64,000 bases of DNA from Bacteroides mediterraneensis (GTDB lineage Bacteria > Bacteroidota > Bacteroidia > Bacteroidales > Bacteroidaceae). Made by a program: the position numbers and the translations under genes. The notes beneath the pieces were generated by a model that saw only the letters and a list, made by a program, of their open reading frames with translations, was not told the DNA's origin and searched no databases. Shown in pieces: positions 61,731 to 64,000 of the stretch. Where the stretch lies: assembly GCF_025993685.1 (NCBI RefSeq), contig NZ_DAJPEN010000001.1, forward strand, positions 62,001 to 126,000. Reading direction: 5' to 3'. Position 1 is the stretch's first letter, and the number at the start of each line of letters is the position of its first letter.

Positions 61731-62537
61731 ATGAACCAGGAACAGGAGCGTTACATTTCGTTGATAAACCGTACCAGCCGGGAGACCATCCGAATCAAGA
61801 AGACGGGTTGGGAAGAGATTAATCTGCCAGGGCATACGCACGGCCAGTGCCAGATTGTATATACCCTTTCGGGCACATTGCATGTGCAGATTGGTTCGAC
61901 CAACTATTTTGTGCCGGAGAAGCACATAGCCTGGATTCCCGGTTGCACGGAACACAAACTGTGCAGTAACAACCGGCAGACTTCGCTGGTAATCTTTTAT
62001 TTGTCGCTCGACAGTGATGGAGGCGATGAGGCGTTGAAGGATTTTTCCATATACCACACCGACTCTTTTGTGGCGGAAAACCTGAAGTTTATCGCTTCGA
62101 AAGGGACGGAGATAAACCGGGAGGATACTCCCGATTTGTATGCTTTTGCCCTGGGCTTTTTCCGCTTGCTTCCTTCCATCAGCCAGAACATGGGCTTCCT
62201 GTTGAAAACCCTGACCATTCCCAACGATGCCCGTTTGCATCCCATATTGGCATACTTGCAGGAACATCTGCAAGAAAACCTGAAGATGCCGCAGCTGGCC
62301 GAACATTTCGGCTTCTCGGTGCGAAACCTGAGCCGTTTGTTCAATGAATCGGGCATACGCTTCAGCTATTATGTGAACAACCTCCGGATTATGCGGGCCA
62401 TCGAACTGTTTGCCGACGGAGGCAAGACCATGCAGCAGATTGCCTACGAAGTGGGATTTACCACCCCGAACAATTTCAACCGGGTGTTCCGTCAGATTAC
62501 GGGCATGTCGCCCAATGCGTTTATGAAAAACGACTGA
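61731..62537 (+). CDS. AraC-family regulator, paralogue of the 2475 regulator
   Basis: The 268-residue protein has an N-terminal cupin (about 25-110, GHTHGQCQIVYTLSGTLHV) and a C-terminal AraC HTH pair (about 168-268, with AYEVGFTTPNNFNRVFRQITG). Length, domain order and many blocks agree with the regulator at 2475-3281. It is divergent from the esterase-efflux operon, with 116 bases between starts that hold three regularly spaced boxes, so it very probably controls that operon in response to a pump substrate. A hairpin overlaps its stop codon. Confidence 0.92.
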   Translation: MNQEQERYISLINRTSRETIRIKKTGWEEINLPGHTHGQCQIVYTLSGTLHVQIGSTNYFVPEKHIAWIPGCTEHKLCSNNRQTSLVIFYLSLDSDGGDEALKDFSIYHTDSFVAENLKFIASKGTEINREDTPDLYAFALGFFRLLPSISQNMGFLLKTLTIPNDARLHPILAYLQEHLQENLKMPQLAEHFGFSVRNLSRLFNESGIRFSYYVNNLRIMRAIELFADGGKTMQQIAYEVGFTTPNNFNRVFRQITGMSPNAFMKND

Positions 62538-62580
62538 GTCCCTTTCTTCCTTGCGTGGGCAGGGAAAGAAAAGGACTCAG
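62534..62580. terminator. Terminator at the end of the AraC gene
   Basis: CTGAGTCC (62534-62541) pairs with GGACTCAG (62573-62580), extended by TTTCTTCC/GGGAAAGAA inside. The left arm contains the TGA stop. It lies between two convergent genes. Confidence 0.8.
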
Positions 62581-62604
62581 CTATAAATAAGAAATGCAGG
62601 TCGT

Positions 62605-63579
62605 TTATACGTAAGTTTCCAGGAAGGACACTTCACCGTCTGGCACGACTTCCAGGTTTTGGGTCGTGGCAGGGAACAAGACCGACTCACCGGCTTTCAG
62701 GGAAATGCAGTTGCCTTCATTGTCGGTCACGGTGCAGCTTCCCTTCATGCAGATGTAGATGACGAAAGAATCCAGTTCACTGTAGTCCATCGTCATGGAT
62801 TCTGTCAGGTTGTAGACAGAGGTGGTGAAATACGGACAGCTGACCAGTTCCACCGGTTCATCCTTGTGCGGAGTGTAGTGGGTGCGATAGTCATTTTCTA
62901 CCGTATAGTCGATGGCATCTTTCGACAGTTCGGTGTGCAGCTCGCGAAGGTTGCCGTTCTTGTCTCTGCGGTTGAAGTCGTAGATGCGGTAAGTGATGTT
63001 GGAAGTCTGCTGGATTTCGGCCAGGAAACAACCAGCTCCGATGCTGTGGATACGTCCTGCCGGCAGGAAGAACACGTCGCCCGGCTGTACGTCGTATTTG
63101 TCGAGTGCGTCGCAGATGGTATTGTCTTCAATCATCCGGGCATATTCTTCCGGAGTGATTTTTTTCTTCAGTCCGGAATAAAGATGTGCTTTTCCGCCCG
63201 TATTGTCGATGATGTACCACATCTCCGTCTTTCCCATGGACTGGTGGCGCTTCATGGCCAGTTCGTCGTTGGGGTGTACCTGGATGGATAAATCTTGTTT
63301 GGCATCGATAAATTTAATCAGCAAAGGGAATTTGCCCTGGAAACGCTGATAATTTTCTTTTCCTACCAGTTTTTCCTTATATTCTTGCATCAGTTGGGTA
63401 AGGTTCTTGCCGGCATCTGCTCCGTCGGCCACCACGGATTCATCGCCCGGCACGTCGGATATTTCCCAGCTTTCTCCTACCTGTTCCTGCTGGCAGTCAA
63501 GCTGTTTGAAAGGAATGATACGTTCTCCTCCCCAAAGGGTGGATTTCAAAATCGGTTTGAATTTTAAAGGATACATCAT
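62605..63579 (-). CDS. manA: Class I mannose-6-phosphate isomerase
   Basis: The 324-residue cytoplasmic protein interconverts mannose-6-phosphate and fructose-6-phosphate. Cupin zinc ligands are visible in SIQVHPNDE and TEMWYI, and the catalytic-site segment PAGRIHSIGAG follows. This is the short, firmicute/bacteroidete-type class I enzyme. ATG 63579 and 63576 are adjacent and cannot be told apart. A TACTTTTG -7 box lies 24 bases upstream. It supplies mannose units for GDP-mannose and GDP-fucose. Confidence 0.94.
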   Translation of the reverse strand: MMYPLKFKPILKSTLWGGERIIPFKQLDCQQEQVGESWEISDVPGDESVVADGADAGKNLTQLMQEYKEKLVGKENYQRFQGKFPLLIKFIDAKQDLSIQVHPNDELAMKRHQSMGKTEMWYIIDNTGGKAHLYSGLKKKITPEEYARMIEDNTICDALDKYDVQPGDVFFLPAGRIHSIGAGCFLAEIQQTSNITYRIYDFNRRDKNGNLRELHTELSKDAIDYTVENDYRTHYTPHKDEPVELVSCPYFTTSVYNLTESMTMDYSELDSFVIYICMKGSCTVTDNEGNCISLKAGESVLFPATTQNLEVVPDGEVSFLETYV

Positions 63580-63602
63580 ATACTTATTTATTTAGGTCTG
63601 TA

Positions 63603-63610
63603 CAAAAGTA
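63603..63610 (-). promoter_or_regulatory. -7 box for manA
   Basis: On the minus strand TACTTTTG matches TAnnTTTG, 24 bases before the ATG. No TTTG is present at the ideal -33 distance. Confidence 0.5.
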
Positions 63611-63653
63611 GTGAAAACCCTTTATAAAATGAGGAAATCGGAGGAAAAAGAAT

Positions 63654-63697
63654 CTCCGGCTTTCATACGCGGTGGATACTTTGCATGAAAACCGGAG
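63654..63697 (-). terminator. Terminator after the partial gene at the right edge
   Basis: A 13-bp stem with one G-T-type mismatch pairs 63654-63666 with 63685-63697 around an 18-base loop. On the minus strand ATTCTTTTTCC follows. It separates the partial gene from manA. Confidence 0.75.
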
Positions 63698-63728
63698 AAG
63701 AAAAGCAAATCAGTGTGATGTGTTATGG

Positions 63729-64000
63729 TTAGAATTTATAGCCAGTCCAGCTGAAGACACTTTGGTCGGCTCCCGTGTTGCCATCTGTGATTTTGACATT
63801 TTCGTAAGAAGTACCTCCATCATTGATTTCCTTGCCACTGAGTGTAGAGCTGATTTCATTGGTGACACTCATTTGGGTAGCGGTAGTGGCGTTTCCTTTG
63901 GAGTCGGTCACATCGATGAAGTCTTTCATCTGTCCGTTTCCAATCACCAGGGCGTTTTCAATGTGTGCGGTAGCTCCTCTGCGTACCTTGATGGCGTCGT
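63729..64000 (-). CDS. C-terminal end of an unidentified, probably surface protein
   Basis: Only the last 89 codons are in the window; the frame is open to the right edge. The visible part is Asn/Thr/Gly-rich (RRGATAHIENALVIGNGQ, then a low-complexity stretch rich in Ser/Thr/Gly) and ends FSWTGYKF. The first segment resembles the repeated coils of beta-helix surface proteins common in Bacteroidales. I cannot name the family. The gene ends in a hairpin terminator. Confidence 0.6.
   Translation of the reverse strand, partial: DAIKVRRGATAHIENALVIGNGQMKDFIDVTDSKGNATTATQMSVTNEISSTLSGKEINDGGTSYENVKITDGNTGADQSVFSWTGYKF

Noticed and set aside
1..64000. tRNA, rRNA, insertion sequence, prophage or integrated element
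   Set aside because: No cloverleaf, rRNA-like block, transposase, integrase, terminal repeat or phage gene was recognised. A tRNA or IS search program would be needed for a firm negative.

Overview
The window comes from a gut-type member of the Bacteroidales, probably Bacteroidaceae (Bacteroides/Phocaeicola). The evidence is two SusC/SusD pairs, an ECF sigma/FecR pair with the long C-terminal tail typical of this group, lineage-restricted families (DUF4831, DUF4834), and repeated matches to the Bacteroides promoter (-7 box TAnnTTTG, in two places with TTTG exactly 19 nt upstream). No rRNA, tRNA, CRISPR array, transposase, integrase or phage gene was recognised.

Layout. 1-3.9 kb: the 5' part of a secreted nucleoside-hydrolase-like (DUF1593) protein, a membrane protein fused to a cytidylate-kinase-like domain, a divergent AraC regulator and a maltose-type O-acetyltransferase. 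4.0-18.4 kb: a polysaccharide utilisation locus (PUL1) on the + strand, made of a lipoprotein, ECF sigma factor, FecR anti-sigma, SusC with an STN signalling domain, SusD, GH115, GH31 and GH29. The sigma/anti-sigma pair and the STN-bearing SusC should form one trans-envelope signalling loop; the enzymes would remove alpha-glucuronosyl, alpha-linked hexosyl/xylosyl and alpha-fucosyl groups. 18.4-25.1 kb: a minus-strand sulfation module, cysQ - SLC13 permease - cysC - cysD - cysN - sulfotransferase, which imports sulfate, makes PAPS, transfers the sulfonate and removes PAP. No sulfate-reduction gene lies beside it. 25.2-32.4 kb: an amino-acid permease and an RND efflux operon. 33.0-39.3 kb: a second PUL (SusC, SusD, GH43) with no local regulator and a 692-base upstream region.

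39.4-56.7 kb is mostly core housekeeping: rsgA, frr, a histidine phosphatase, pyrH, MATE-birA-yraN, tadA, DUF4834, pssA-psd, DUF4831-nnr, hpt, adk, obgE, pgeF, a stand-alone B3/4-domain protein, an M23 peptidase and two small outer-membrane barrels. 56.7-62.5 kb is an EmrAB/TolC-like export operon whose first gene is a secreted esterase, with a divergent AraC regulator that is a full-length paralogue of the one at 2.5 kb. A mannose-6-phosphate isomerase and the 3' end of an unidentified gene close the window.

The least explained sequences are two intergenic arrays of short repeats. One at 3990-4077 has four near-palindromic units at exactly 21-bp steps; the other at 47656-47752 has four units at exactly 22-bp steps preceded by one inverted copy. 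They share no sequence but have the same architecture. Also notable are the kinase/membrane fusion, three 9-bp-spaced boxes in the promoter of the export operon, and hairpins inside PUL1 that could set relative expression of its genes.
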